The notes: a model not told the origin generated them from the letters alone. DNA of 64,000 nt from Tumebacillus lacus (GCF_026410385.1 NZ_JAPMLT010000013.1:1-64000), one strand, 5' to 3'. Shown: positions 41,299-50,441, numbered from the stretch's first letter. Numbers and translations are program-made.

Positions 41299-41616
41299 AT
41301 GCGTGACTTCCAGCAGAAAGACATGGACATCGCGAAGAACATTCGCATGATCGAATGGTTAAAAGCGGAGTTGCTCGACAGCGTGTCGGGACTCTATCGC
41401 GGCTTTTTGAAGGGCAGCGAAACGGTGCTGCTCGACTCGATTTCCAACATCGTCGTCTTTGCGTACGTGCTCGCACGGCGCTGCGGCATCCAATTTCATG
41501 AACTCGACCGATCGGTGCTGTCGAAAGTGGAAAAGAGCATCGAACTCGGACATCAGGCGGAAGAGTGGTACGGAGACCTGTCCGGACTGCGCGACCATAT
41601 CAAGCGCAAGAAGTGA
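41299..41616 (+). CDS. MazG-like family protein
   Basis: This 105-aa all-helical protein has the pattern of the short Bacillales MazG-like family: K-N-I-R-M-I-E-W-L-K-A-E-L-L near the N-terminus, then S-I-S-N-I-V-V-F-A-Y-V-L-A-R-R-C-G-I near residue 47. MazG proteins hydrolyse nucleotide triphosphates, but this short form lacks a full E-x-x-E-x-x-D metal site, so catalysis is doubtful. A GATAGGAGG RBS and a following terminator mark it as a single gene just before rplI. Confidence 0.75.
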   Translation: MRDFQQKDMDIAKNIRMIEWLKAELLDSVSGLYRGFLKGSETVLLDSISNIVVFAYVLARRCGIQFHELDRSVLSKVEKSIELGHQAEEWYGDLSGLRDHIKRKK

Positions 41617-41641
41617 GCAGACTGGTACCTTGTACGGGCAA

Positions 41642-41677
41642 AACCCTTCGCGGGAGACGCCTGTCAGGGTTTTTTCT
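41642..41677 (+). terminator. Terminator before the rplI operon
   Basis: AAAACCCT (41642-41649) pairs with AGGGTTTT (41668-41675), ending in a T run. Confidence 0.75.
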
Positions 41678-41763
41678 GCATAGGACTCACTGATTTGTCA
41701 ACACTTTCAATGCCGAAATAGACTAAAATCATGGTATAACTGATAGAAACGGAGGGTTTACTC

Positions 41764-42210
41764 ATGAAGGTAGTATTCCTGCAAGACGTCAAAGGGCAAG
41801 GCAAAAAAGGTGAAGTCAAGGAAGTGTCCGCGGGCTACGCGCAAAACTTCCTTTTTAAAAAAGGTGTCGCTGTCGAGGCGACCGCTGAAAACGTAAACAA
41901 ACTCAAGCAAGCGGAAGCGGGCGAAGCGCGCAAAGCGGCTGCCGTGCTGGCCGAAGCAAAAGAGCTGGCAGCGGTGATCAAAGAGACGACCGTCATCGTC
42001 AAGACCAAGTCGGGCGAAGGCGGCCGCGTGTTTGGCGCCGTCTCCTCCAAGCAGATCGCCGATGCGTTGAAAGAGCAAAAGAAGCTCAACATCGACAAAC
42101 GAAAAATTCTCCTGGACGACGCGATCAAATCGCTCGGTACGACCGTGGTGCCGGTAAAACTCCACCCGGAAGTGACCACCGAACTGCGCGTGCAGGTAGT
42201 ATCGGAGTAA
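41764..42210 (+). CDS. rplI: 50S ribosomal protein bL9
   Basis: This 148-aa protein has the L9 N-domain ([18 protein letters not shown], then G-Y-A-Q-N-F-L), a long connecting helix and a C-domain with G-A-V-S-S-K-Q-I. It is full length for the family and binds 23S rRNA. A likely extended -10 promoter (TGGTATAAC near 41731) and a GGAGGG RBS precede it. It heads a block with the Lon gene 6 bp behind and dnaB after that. The rplI-dnaB pairing is widely conserved in Bacillota. Confidence 0.97.
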   Translation: MKVVFLQDVKGQGKKGEVKEVSAGYAQNFLFKKGVAVEATAENVNKLKQAEAGEARKAAAVLAEAKELAAVIKETTVIVKTKSGEGGRVFGAVSSKQIADALKEQKKLNIDKRKILLDDAIKSLGTTVVPVKLHPEVTTELRVQVVSE

Positions 42211-42216
42211 TCACAC

Positions 42217-44160
42217 ATGCTGAAGAAACTGCTTAAGAAACTGAACAAAATACCTGGCAGTAAGCTGCACGAAAAGTTGGAAAACGAAGAGGCGGTCCGC
42301 CGTCAGGTCACCGCATTGTTTGGCGTTCTGAGCAGTCTTTATGGACCAGACAAACTGGTGTTGCGGGCGGGCAAGCTGGAGGCACTCTCCCTGATGCGCT
42401 CCTCCTCGGTCGAGGACCGCATCATGGCTTTGCAGCGCATCGTCTTTGAAAACCCGGCGATCGAAGAGCGTCCGACCCCGGACCGCATCCCGGAGATTCT
42501 CAACGAGGTGGAAGAGCAGATTGCCAACACGCTTGCCAGAAAGAGCGTCGAGGAAGAGCTGGAACGCCGCGTGAACGACCGCATGCAGGAAAAGCATGAA
42601 GACTATATCAAAGAGATCCGCGGGCAACTGGTCAAGGAAAATGCCGGACCGGAAAACGCCCAGACTCTGAAAAAGTACGCCAAACTGGAAAAGCTCGACA
42701 CGATCAAGCTGTCCAAATCGACCTATGAACTGGTGCGTCCGACCGAGATGGACCAGATCGTCGGGCAAGAGCAGTCCAAACGTGCGCTGCTCTCCAAACT
42801 GGCCAGCCCGTACCCGCAGCACATCCTGATCTACGGCCCGCCCGGCGTCGGCAAGACGACGGCAGCCCGGATCGCGCTGCAGGAAGCGGTCAAGCTCGGC
42901 TCGTCCCCGTTTGCCAAGGAAGCGCCGTTTGTCGAAGTCGACGGCACGACCCTGCGCTGGGACCCGCGCGACATCACCAACCCGCTGCTCGGGTCGGTGC
43001 ATGATCCGATCTATCAAGGTGCGCGCCGCGATCTCGCGGACACCGCCGTGCCGGAGCCAAAGCCGGGACTGGTCACCGACGCGCACGGAGGTATTTTATT
43101 TATTGACGAGATCGGCGAACTCGATCCGGTGTTGCAGAACAAACTTTTGAAAGTGCTGGAGGACAAGCGCGTCTCCTTCGAATCGCCGTATTACGATCCG
43201 GACGATGCGAACGTTCCGAAGTACATTCAAAAGCTGTTCAACGAGGGAGCACCGGCCGACTTCATCCTGATCGGCGCGACCACGCGTGACCCGTCGGAGA
43301 TCAATCCAGCACTGCGTTCCCGCTGTGCGGAGATCTTCTTTGAGCCGCTGGTGCCCGATCAGGTGGAGACGATCGTCAACGGCGCGGCCGACCGCCTCGG
43401 CGTGCAGATCGAAGGGGAAGTGGCGAAGACCATCTCGCAATACACCATCGAAGGCCGCAAAGCGGTCAACCTGCTGGCCGACGCGCACGGCCTCGCCGTG
43501 TACAAGACGCAAGGAGAGCTGGAAAACGTCACGATTGGGCAGGACGATATCGAAGAAGTCCTGCGCATGAACCGCCTCGTGCCGTATGTCAAAGAAAAGA
43601 CGGAAGAGGTCAGCGAGCTGACCGGCAAGATCCACGGTCTTGCGGTCGCCGGATTTATGGGCTCGGTGCTGGAGATCGAAGCGGTGGCGTACCCGGCTGC
43701 AGAGGCGGGTAAAGGCCGTCTGCGCTTTAACGACACGGCAGGCTCGATGTGGAAAGACTCGATCTTTAACGCATCGGCCGTGCTGCGCCGGATCACGGGC
43801 AAAGACATCGCCGACTACGACATCCACGTCAACGCGGTGGGCGGCGGCAAGATCGACGGCCCGTCCGCAGGCGTGGCGATCACGCTGGCGATCTACAGCG
43901 CTCTGACGGAAAAGCCGATTCCGCAAAACCTCGCCATCACCGGCGAGATCTCGATCCAAGGCCGGGTGAAGCCGGTCGGCGGCGTGTTCGAAAAGATCTT
44001 CGGCGCGCGTCAAGCCGGCATCACCAAAGTCCTCGTTCCGCACGACAACCGCCGCGACGTCCCGGCCAATTTGGAAGACGTCGAGGTGCATTGCGTGCAG
44101 ACGATCGATGAAGTGCTGAACATCGTGTTTGAATCGCAACAGGCGTTCGTTGCCAGCTAA
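42217..44160 (+). CDS. lonC: Sporulation-associated Lon-family protease, LonC type
   Basis: This 647-aa protein lacks the LonA N-terminal substrate domain. It has a helical N-terminal region (1-170), an AAA+ module with Walker A G-P-P-G-V-G-K-T-T near 206 and Walker B I-L-F-I-D-E-I-G-E near 292, and an S16 protease domain with Ser550 (D-G-P-S-A-G-V-A) and Lys585 (G-R-V-K-P-V-G-G) as the dyad. LonB of Bacillus is about 550 aa; this longer form in the rplI-lon-dnaB position fits the LonC group of spore formers. It degrades cytoplasmic proteins with ATP, probably in the developing spore. A LonB assignment remains possible. Confidence 0.85.
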   Translation: MLKKLLKKLNKIPGSKLHEKLENEEAVRRQVTALFGVLSSLYGPDKLVLRAGKLEALSLMRSSSVEDRIMALQRIVFENPAIEERPTPDRIPEILNEVEEQIANTLARKSVEEELERRVNDRMQEKHEDYIKEIRGQLVKENAGPENAQTLKKYAKLEKLDTIKLSKSTYELVRPTEMDQIVGQEQSKRALLSKLASPYPQHILIYGPPGVGKTTAARIALQEAVKLGSSPFAKEAPFVEVDGTTLRWDPRDITNPLLGSVHDPIYQGARRDLADTAVPEPKPGLVTDAHGGILFIDEIGELDPVLQNKLLKVLEDKRVSFESPYYDPDDANVPKYIQKLFNEGAPADFILIGATTRDPSEINPALRSRCAEIFFEPLVPDQVETIVNGAADRLGVQIEGEVAKTISQYTIEGRKAVNLLADAHGLAVYKTQGELENVTIGQDDIEEVLRMNRLVPYVKEKTEEVSELTGKIHGLAVAGFMGSVLEIEAVAYPAAEAGKGRLRFNDTAGSMWKDSIFNASAVLRRITGKDIADYDIHVNAVGGGKIDGPSAGVAITLAIYSALTEKPIPQNLAITGEISIQGRVKPVGGVFEKIFGARQAGITKVLVPHDNRRDVPANLEDVEVHCVQTIDEVLNIVFESQQAFVAS

Positions 44161-44177
44161 TAGAGGGGGTCAAGATC

Positions 44178-45524
44178 TTGATAGAGGAACAGGTAGAGCA
44201 ACGGGTCCCGCCGCAGAATATTGAGGCGGAGCAAGCCGTCCTCGGCGCGATCTTGATCGAGGCGGATGCACTGACCACGGTCAGCGAACTGTTGCAGACG
44301 GAAGACTTTTACCGCAAGACGCATCAGATGATTTTTGAAGCGATCTTGAAAACGGCAAACAACGGCGATCCGGTCGACTTGGTCACGGTGACGGCCGCGT
44401 TGCAAAATGAAGGGCAGATCGATGATGTGGGCGGGGTCGCGTACCTCGCTCATCTTGCGAACGCTGTCCCGACGGCTGCCAACGTCGAGTATTACGCGAC
44501 GCTGGTGCGGGAAAAATCGGTCCTGCGCCGACTGATCAACACGGCGACCAAGATCGCGTCTACCGGCTATGAGACGGGCGTGGACGTCGAGGACATGCTC
44601 GGCGACGCGGAGAAGCGGATCTTGGAGATCTCGCAGCAGGGCGCGCTTGGCAAGGGCTTTACCCCGATCAAGGACGTGCTGCTCGGGACGTTTGAGCGGA
44701 TCGAGTTTTTGTTTAACAACAAAGGCAACGTCACCGGCATTCCGTCCGGCTATCCGGACTTGGATAAAATGACGAACGGATTTAACCGCTCCGACCTGAT
44801 CATCCTCGCGGCCCGTCCGGCCGTTGGCAAGACGGCGTTTGCGTTGAACATCGCACAGAACATCGCGGTCCGTGCGCGGGAGACCGTCGCGATCTTTTCG
44901 CTTGAGATGGGTGCCGAGCAGTTGGTGCAACGGATGCTCTGTGCGGAGGCAAACATCGATGCAGGGAAGATGCGGAGCGGTTTTCTCGACGAGGATGACT
45001 GGCCGAAGTTGACGATGGCGGTCGGTACGCTTTCTGAAGCGCCGATCTATATCGATGACACGCCGGGCATCACCGTGCAGGATATCCGTGCGAAGTGCCG
45101 CCGTCTGAAGGCGGAGCACGGGATCGGCTTGATCATGATCGACTATCTGCAACTGATTCAAGGACGCGGCAAAGGGGACAACCGACAGCAGGAGGTCTCC
45201 GAGATCTCGCGTACGCTGAAGTTGATCGCCCGTGAATTGAACGTGCCGGTCATCGCATTGTCGCAGCTGTCTCGTTCTGTTGAGTCGCGTCAGGACAAGC
45301 GACCGATGATGTCCGACCTTCGTGAGTCCGGCTCCATCGAGCAGGACGCCGATATCGTTTCGTTCCTGTACCGTGACGACTACTACAACCCGGAGTCGGA
45401 GCGCAAAAACATCGTCGAATTTATCATCGCGAAACAGCGTTCCGGTCCGACGGGCACCGTAGAGCTCGTCTTTCTGAAAAACTTCAACAAATTCGTCTCC
45501 TTGGAGAGAGCGCCCGGAGCTTAA
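44178..45524 (+). CDS. dnaB: Replicative DNA helicase DnaB
   Basis: This 448-aa protein has the DnaB N-terminal domain (A-V-L-G-A-I-L near residue 17) and a RecA-like C-terminal domain with Walker A A-R-P-A-V-G-K-T-A near 213, F-S-L-E-M-G near 240, Walker B L-I-M-I-D-Y-L-Q near 320, and the arginine-finger region near the C-terminus. It is called DnaC in Bacillus subtilis. It unwinds DNA at the replication fork. TTG start with AGAGGGGGTC 6 bases upstream. Full length, and synteny with rplI and purA agrees. Confidence 0.97.
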   Translation: MIEEQVEQRVPPQNIEAEQAVLGAILIEADALTTVSELLQTEDFYRKTHQMIFEAILKTANNGDPVDLVTVTAALQNEGQIDDVGGVAYLAHLANAVPTAANVEYYATLVREKSVLRRLINTATKIASTGYETGVDVEDMLGDAEKRILEISQQGALGKGFTPIKDVLLGTFERIEFLFNNKGNVTGIPSGYPDLDKMTNGFNRSDLIILAARPAVGKTAFALNIAQNIAVRARETVAIFSLEMGAEQLVQRMLCAEANIDAGKMRSGFLDEDDWPKLTMAVGTLSEAPIYIDDTPGITVQDIRAKCRRLKAEHGIGLIMIDYLQLIQGRGKGDNRQQEVSEISRTLKLIARELNVPVIALSQLSRSVESRQDKRPMMSDLRESGSIEQDADIVSFLYRDDYYNPESERKNIVEFIIAKQRSGPTGTVELVFLKNFNKFVSLERAPGA

Positions 45525-45529
45525 GGATC

Positions 45530-46435
45530 ATGAGTGAAGACCTGAAAGACACCGCCTGGGAACTCGGCATGGAACTGCCCAGCCGAAAACTGACCCACGG
45601 CAAGAAAAAGAAACAAAAAGATAAACCACAAGCAAAAAAGATCCAAATCGAAGCATCACCGACCACAACCGAACGCGTCCAACAACCGGACGTGACTGCG
45701 AGATCAAAAGAACTCGCTCAACAACCTGAAGCGACTGCGAGATCAACCGAACTCGCTCAACAACCGGACGTGACTGCGAGATCAAAAGAACTCGCTCAAC
45801 AACCGGACGTGACTGCGAGATCAACGGAACTCACTCAGCAAACGGACTTGACTGCGAGATCAATAGAACTCACTCAGCAAACGGACTTGACTGCGAGATC
45901 ATTTGAACTCGCTAAGCAGCCGGAAGCATCTTTGAGATCAACCGAACGCGTGCAGCAGTCTGATCTGGCCCCTTCTGAGGCATTGGGGTTGCGTGCCGTT
46001 CCGGCGGGGGCGGAGGTGCCTGTGGTCTCTTTGCCTGTGTCTGAGGCGAGCACCGAGGAACCGGACACGGTCGTCGAAGAAGACGAAGCCCGCCCTTTTT
46101 ACAGCCGTTGGCAGTGGGCGTTGCTGATGTTCTTCACCCCGGCGGTGATCCTGCTCACGCTGGCCTACGGACGGCTCGGCTACGTCCATGATGTGCCGGA
46201 CCACGTGCGCTCGGAGGTGCCTGCCTACCAACAGGGCGAGGCCTTCCTCGTGCTCAAACCGTGGTGGTTCGGCCCGCCGATCTTCACCCTCGATGACTAC
46301 AAAGTTCCGTCGTCCGACTATCCCTTGTCCCGGGCCGACTATTTTGCCCGCTACAAGATCGAACTGGGCGACTACGCCCGCATCGTCGACGGCCCGCGCG
46401 TCCTCTGGACGTTCCGGCAGGATCTGCTCAACTAA
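45530..46435 (+). CDS. Membrane protein with 13-residue tandem repeats
   Basis: This 301-aa protein has a Lys-rich start (about 20-42), then seven 13-residue repeats of the form E-L-A-Q-Q-P-D-V-T-A-R-S-K plus a partial eighth (about 48-146). An acidic spacer follows, then a single TM helix near 190-212 (W-A-L-L-M-F-F-T-P-A-V-I-L-L-T-L-A-Y) and an outside domain of about 90 residues rich in Tyr, Asp and Pro. The repeats are predicted to be cytoplasmic and disordered. It begins 6 bp after dnaB and its RBS lies in the end of that gene, so the two are probably co-transcribed. No family recognised. Confidence 0.7.
   Translation: MSEDLKDTAWELGMELPSRKLTHGKKKKQKDKPQAKKIQIEASPTTTERVQQPDVTARSKELAQQPEATARSTELAQQPDVTARSKELAQQPDVTARSTELTQQTDLTARSIELTQQTDLTARSFELAKQPEASLRSTERVQQSDLAPSEALGLRAVPAGAEVPVVSLPVSEASTEEPDTVVEEDEARPFYSRWQWALLMFFTPAVILLTLAYGRLGYVHDVPDHVRSEVPAYQQGEAFLVLKPWWFGPPIFTLDDYKVPSSDYPLSRADYFARYKIELGDYARIVDGPRVLWTFRQDLLN
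45671..45967 (+). repeat. 39-bp tandem repeat array inside the coding sequence
   Basis: Seven 39-bp units (each 13 codons) run in frame from 45671 to 45943, with a partial eighth to 45967. Units 3 and 4 differ at only two bases in the last codon, and others differ at a few sites, which implies recent expansion. Confidence 0.9.
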
Positions 46436-46446
46436 ACGGATATACA

Positions 46447-46475
46447 AAAAAGCACCCTCGACAAGGGTGCTTTTT
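46447..46475. terminator. Bidirectional terminator between the repeat protein and nitrilase genes
   Basis: AGCACCCT (46451-46458) pairs with AGGGTGCT (46464-46471), flanked by A and T runs on both sides. Confidence 0.85.
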
Positions 46476-46497
46476 CGATGTCTGCTCTTGCAACCGC

Positions 46498-47523
46498 TTA
46501 CTCTTTCGCAGCGGCCGCTTCCTGCTCAAACGAGCCGACCGCGACATGTTTATGCGCATCCGGCGTCAGATCTTCATCCACAAAATCAACCGGACGTTGA
46601 GTCGCTTTGTTGACCGTGATGTTGATCAGGTCCGGACGCGAATAGTGACCGGCCGTATCACAGATCATTTTCGCAAACGAGATCAGCTGCAGGTTGATGT
46701 CTTGGTAGAAGATACCCGCCTCATGCTCATCCGGCACTTGCATCAACGGAATCCCGTTCGGTGCAAACACCTGCGCATACCCGCCGCCCGTATGGAACAG
46801 CTGATGGTCGCGCTCGGTCACGTTGACGATATCGACGACCTCTTGCGTGATGACCGTCGCCGCATTGACGACGAAAGACTGGGTGCGGATCGCGTACGAC
46901 TGCGCCATCGCAGCGTTCGCTTGCAGACCCAGCGAGAAATCCAACTCCAGGCAGAACGACGGCCATGCCGCAAAGTGAACCTGCTCGCCTTGCGCGCAGA
47001 ACGCACCGTCCAGACCCGGCATCGTGTGCTCCCAGCAGAGATGTCCGCCGAGGACGCCCACGTTGTCCGTTTTGACGACCGTCAGGCACGCGCCGTCGCC
47101 TTGACCCCAGACCATGCGCTCAGCGCCGGTCGGCTTGATCTTGCGTCGTACGAGCGGGATGCGCCCTTTGTCGTCGATAAACAGCAGGGAATTATACAGC
47201 GTGCCCCCGTCTTTTTCATTGATGCCCATCACGACGTGAATGTTGTTGTCTCGAGCTGCCCGGCACAATTTCTGCGTTTCCCGGCTCTTGATCGTCAAGC
47301 TGTTCTCCACCAGGCGCGCCGTCAGCGGCATCGAGTCCGGCACCGCACGGAGCCAGACCCAGAAGGGGTAACCCGGCAACCAAGACTCGCCGAAATAGAC
47401 CACTTTCGCACCATTTTTGGCTGCGTCTGCAATCAGTTCGCAGGCCTTTTCCAGAGAGGCTTGAAGATCAAGGTAAACAGGGGGGGCAGTGACGATTGCT
47501 ATGCGATACGGGGCCGTTGCCAT
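46498..47523 (-). CDS. Nitrilase (carbon-nitrogen hydrolase)
   Basis: This 341-aa enzyme has the nitrilase catalytic triad: Glu46 (V-V-Y-F-G-E-S-W-L-P-G-Y-P-F), Lys130 (R-R-K-I-K-P-T-G-A-E-R-M-V-W-G) and Cys163 (L-G-G-H-L-C-W-E-H). The R-K-x-K-P-T-x-x-E-R motif and the C-W-E-H box are those of true nitrilases and cyanide hydratases, not amidases or beta-ureidopropionases. It converts an organic nitrile to acid and ammonia, or hydrates cyanide. It is cytoplasmic, and the family often forms helical oligomers. It is opposite in strand to its core neighbours, which suggests insertion between dnaB and purA. AGGAGGAG is the RBS. Confidence 0.92.
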   Translation of the reverse strand: MATAPYRIAIVTAPPVYLDLQASLEKACELIADAAKNGAKVVYFGESWLPGYPFWVWLRAVPDSMPLTARLVENSLTIKSRETQKLCRAARDNNIHVVMGINEKDGGTLYNSLLFIDDKGRIPLVRRKIKPTGAERMVWGQGDGACLTVVKTDNVGVLGGHLCWEHTMPGLDGAFCAQGEQVHFAAWPSFCLELDFSLGLQANAAMAQSYAIRTQSFVVNAATVITQEVVDIVNVTERDHQLFHTGGGYAQVFAPNGIPLMQVPDEHEAGIFYQDINLQLISFAKMICDTAGHYSRPDLINITVNKATQRPVDFVDEDLTPDAHKHVAVGSFEQEAAAAKE

Positions 47524-47729
47524 GTGTACTCCTCCTCAAAAAACCATGTTCAAATTAGCAGTATTGAAACGAACCTATAAACAGAATTATCTCATATAAA
47601 CACTCTTGGGTAAATATGCCCAAATAGTTATTTTGCCAGCATTTCAAGTAACATTCATTCTCTCCGCAAATACGCTTTCCTCCCGGCATTTCAATTTTAG
47701 GGGTAAGACCAAAGTCATTTCGCAGATCA

Positions 47730-47774
47730 AAAAGCGAACATAAAACTCATATTTTAAACCCAATGTTCGGTTTT
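47730..47774 (+). promoter_or_regulatory. PurR box pair upstream of purA
   Basis: The right box, read on the minus strand at 47774-47762, matches the Bacillus PurBox A-W-W-W-CCGAAC-W-W-T perfectly. The left box (47730-47742, +) matches except G for the first C and A at the last position. The GAAC cores face each other 25 bp apart, and the pair ends just upstream of the -35. PurR repression relieved by PRPP is the expected control. Confidence 0.75.
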
Positions 47775-47777
47775 TTA

Positions 47778-47806
47778 TTGACAGGAAGCGGAAAACTTGC
47801 TACACT
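47778..47806 (+). promoter_or_regulatory. purA promoter
   Basis: A consensus -35 TTGACA (47778-47783), 17-bp spacer, and TACACT -10 (47801-47806). The leader to the ATG is about 55 nt. Confidence 0.85.
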
Positions 47807-47866
47807 TCTTTTGCTTGGCTAACCTTGCCTACGGGCGGGTATGTTAACAGTTGGAGGTGTTGCTGC

Positions 47867-49159
47867 ATGGCAACGGTAGTCGTCGTCGGCACCCAATGGG
47901 GCGACGAAGGAAAAGGTAAAATTACCGACTTTCTGGCAGAAAAAGCTGGCGTAGTGGCTCGTTATCAAGGCGGGAACAACGCTGGGCATACGATCTGGAT
48001 CAAAGGTATCGAATATAAATTGCATCTGATTCCGTCCGGTATTTTCTATCCGGAGAAAATCTGCGTCGTCGGCAACGGCATGGTCGTCAACCCGGCTGCG
48101 CTGGTGAAAGAGCTGGAGTACCTGAAAGACAAGGGTGTCTCCACCGAAGGGCTTCGCATCTCCGACCGCGCGCACCTCGTGCTGCCGTATCACCTCAAGC
48201 TCGACGAGCTCGAAGAGGAGAGCAAAGGCGATGCGAAGATCGGCACCACCAAAAAGGGCATCGGCCCGGCGTACATGGACAAGGCTGCCCGCATCGGCAT
48301 CCGCATGATCGACCTGATCGACGAGGAAGAGTTTGCTGCGGCACTCAAGCGCAACCTCGCGCTGAAAAACGATCTGCTCGTCAAACTGTACGGCGCAGAA
48401 CCGTTTGACTTTGACGCGATCCTCACCGAGTACATGGGCTACGCAGAGACTCTGCGCCCGTACATCACCGACACCTCGGTCGTGCTCAACGACGAGATCG
48501 ACCGCGGCACCGACATCCTCTTCGAAGGCGCACAAGCTTCGATGCTGGACATCGACCAAGGCACCTACCCGTACGTCACCTCCTCCAACCCGGCGGCAGG
48601 CGGCGTCACCATCGGCGCCGGCGTCGGCCCGACCAAGATCGACAAGGTCGTCGGCGTTGTCAAAGCGTACAGCACCCGCGTCGGCGACGGTCCGTTCCCG
48701 ACCGAGCTGCTCGACGAGACCGGCGACTTCATCCGTGAAGCGGGCCGCGAGTACGGCACCACCACGGGTCGTCCGCGCCGTTGCGGCTGGTTTGACGCGC
48801 TGGTCGTCCGCCACGCGCGCCGCGTATCGGGTCTGAGCGGCATGGCGCTGACCCGCCTCGACATCCTCACCGGGATGCCGGAGCTGAAAGTCTGCGTCGC
48901 CTACACCCTGAACGGCGAGACGGTGCGTGAGTTCCCGACCTCGCTCAAGGCGTTGGCACAATGCCAGCCGGTCTACGAAACGCTGCCGGGCTGGACCGAA
49001 GACATCTCCGGCGTCCGCAACTTCGACGAACTCCCGGAAAACGCCAAAGCGTACATCCGCAAAATCGAAGAGGTCACCAACGTACCGCTGGCGATCCTCT
49101 CCGTCGGCCCGGGCCGTGAGCAAACCATCCCGGTCGTCGAACTGTACGAGAGCAAGTAA
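47867..49159 (+). CDS. purA: Adenylosuccinate synthetase
   Basis: This 430-aa enzyme has the N-terminal [11 protein letters not shown] (catalytic Asp and P-loop), Q-G-G-N-N-A-G-H-T near residue 34, the [11 protein letters not shown] block near 220, G-V-G-P near 250 and [10 protein letters not shown] near 300. It joins IMP and aspartate with GTP to make adenylosuccinate, the first committed step to AMP. ATG at 47867 follows GGAGGTG; an earlier in-frame start is unsupported. C-ending codons dominate, as in highly expressed genes. It is a single gene with a terminator, under a PurR-type operator. Confidence 0.98.
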   Translation: MATVVVVGTQWGDEGKGKITDFLAEKAGVVARYQGGNNAGHTIWIKGIEYKLHLIPSGIFYPEKICVVGNGMVVNPAALVKELEYLKDKGVSTEGLRISDRAHLVLPYHLKLDELEEESKGDAKIGTTKKGIGPAYMDKAARIGIRMIDLIDEEEFAAALKRNLALKNDLLVKLYGAEPFDFDAILTEYMGYAETLRPYITDTSVVLNDEIDRGTDILFEGAQASMLDIDQGTYPYVTSSNPAAGGVTIGAGVGPTKIDKVVGVVKAYSTRVGDGPFPTELLDETGDFIREAGREYGTTTGRPRRCGWFDALVVRHARRVSGLSGMALTRLDILTGMPELKVCVAYTLNGETVREFPTSLKALAQCQPVYETLPGWTEDISGVRNFDELPENAKAYIRKIEEVTNVPLAILSVGPGREQTIPVVELYESK

Positions 49160-49173
49160 TCGCAAACAACACA

Positions 49174-49211
49174 TCAAAAAGCCCGCTGTCCTCACGACAG
49201 CGGGCTTTTTC
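49174..49211 (+). terminator. Terminator after purA
   Basis: A perfect 10-bp stem (GCCCGCTGTC at 49181-49190, GACAGCGGGC at 49196-49205) with A and T runs on each side. Confidence 0.92.
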
Positions 49212-49233
49212 TGATGAAGGTCTTTCTTTACGT

Positions 49234-49665
49234 CTAATGATGCCCCCCGCACTTCTCGATCACTTTCAGGGCGCGTTCGACCTCGTTTTTCCCTACGATG
49301 GCGACCAGTTGGAAGTTGCGTCCCGTCACCATCTGCATGTCGCCGTCGCTCATCCCGGACACCACCGGGCTCGCCCCGAGCAGGATACCGGAGCCGCGCG
49401 AAGAGAGATCGTTCTCGCCGCCGACGATCGTCGCGTGCGAGGAGATCTCACCTGTGATCGGGTTGGAGATCACATCGTTGCCGTCGCCGGTGCCGGTGAC
49501 CGAGTTGAACTGATCGATCTTCAGATTCTCTTGGGAGAGATTCATCGACTCTTTCAATTCCTTCGCCGCCTTCTCCGCATCGGACGCCGACTTGAAATAG
49601 GCGAGGATCGCCTGCTCATTTTGCCCCACCGCTTGGGTGCTCGCTTCTTTGTTGTTCAACTGCAA
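49234..49665 (-). CDS. General-stress-type small protein (GSP17M/YflT-like)
   Basis: This 143-aa protein has a start resembling the YflT/general stress protein 17M fold: I-L-A-Y-F-K-S-A-S-D-A-E-K-A-A-K-E-L-K near residue 20. A Gly/Ser-rich loop region follows in the middle (S-S-R-G-S-G-I-L-L-G-A near 88), then a second helix ending K-C-G-G-H-H. The predicted fold is a ferredoxin-like alpha/beta sandwich. Soluble, no catalytic motif. The final C-G-G-H-H could bind metal. It is divergent from walR. The family label is tentative. Confidence 0.6.
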   Translation of the reverse strand: MQLNNKEASTQAVGQNEQAILAYFKSASDAEKAAKELKESMNLSQENLKIDQFNSVTGTGDGNDVISNPITGEISSHATIVGGENDLSSRGSGILLGASPVVSGMSDGDMQMVTGRNFQLVAIVGKNEVERALKVIEKCGGHH

Positions 49666-49742
49666 GATCCCTCCTTTTCCTGTGACTTAGTGTGTCTCGC
49701 AGGAGAGTGCGTGATACAATAACGAGTAAAGGAGTGATGACC

Positions 49743-50435
49743 ATGACCTACGAACAGAAGATCCTCGTCGTCGACGACGAGCTTCCGATTGCTGATATAT
49801 TGAAATTTTCGCTCGAAAAAGAAGGCTACCACGTCGTGCTCGCCCACGACGGCGAAGAAGCGGTGGACAAAGCGACCGCCGAAAAGCCCGACCTGATCCT
49901 GCTCGACATCATGCTCCCCAAAAAAGACGGCTACGCAGTCTGCCGCGAGATCCGCACCTTCTCGCAGACGCCGATCATCATGCTCACCGCCCGCGACACC
50001 GAGATCGACAAAGTGCTCGGCCTTGAGATCGGCGCGGACGACTACGTGACCAAGCCGTTCTCCACCCGCGAGCTGCTGGCCCGCGTCAAAGCCAACCTGC
50101 GCCGCCAAGTGCCGGAGCAAAAAGGCGAGCAAAAGCCCAAATACACCGTCGGCCAACTGGTCGTCGACACCGCTACCTACGAAGTCACCAAGCGGGACAA
50201 AACGCTCGACCTCACCCACCGCGAGTTTGAACTGCTCGTCTACCTGATCAAACATCGCGGCACCGTGCTCACCCGCGAGCAACTGCTCCAGGAAGTGTGG
50301 GGTTACGACTATTTTGGCGACGTTCGCACCGTCGACGTCACGATCCGCCGCCTGCGCGAGAAGATCGAGGACGACCCGAGCTCGCCGGAGTACATCATGA
50401 CCCGACGCGGCGTCGGCTACACCTTGAAGAGGTAG
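49743..50435 (+). CDS. walR: WalR response regulator
   Basis: This 230-aa OmpR-family regulator has a receiver domain with the acidic pair D-D-E near residue 11, phospho-acceptor Asp in L-L-D-I-M-L-P near 54, Thr in M-L-T-A-R near 81 and Lys in V-T-K-P-F near 103. A winged-helix C-domain follows ([15 protein letters not shown] near 198). Its place at the head of walK-yycH-yycI-yycJ-htrA identifies it as the essential cell-wall regulator WalR (YycF). ATG 49743 is preferred to the ATG two codons earlier because AAAGGAG lies 8 bases upstream. It acts on autolysin and wall genes. Confidence 0.96.
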   Translation: MTYEQKILVVDDELPIADILKFSLEKEGYHVVLAHDGEEAVDKATAEKPDLILLDIMLPKKDGYAVCREIRTFSQTPIIMLTARDTEIDKVLGLEIGADDYVTKPFSTRELLARVKANLRRQVPEQKGEQKPKYTVGQLVVDTATYEVTKRDKTLDLTHREFELLVYLIKHRGTVLTREQLLQEVWGYDYFGDVRTVDVTIRRLREKIEDDPSSPEYIMTRRGVGYTLKR

Positions 50436-50441
50436 CGGACG

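Larger units (their letters stand above)
47524..47866 (+). other. Non-coding region upstream of purA
   Basis: This 343-bp AT-rich stretch contains the PurR box pair and purA promoter given separately. The left part upstream of nitrilase holds no convincing promoter or riboswitch; no small gene with an RBS is visible. Confidence 0.6.
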
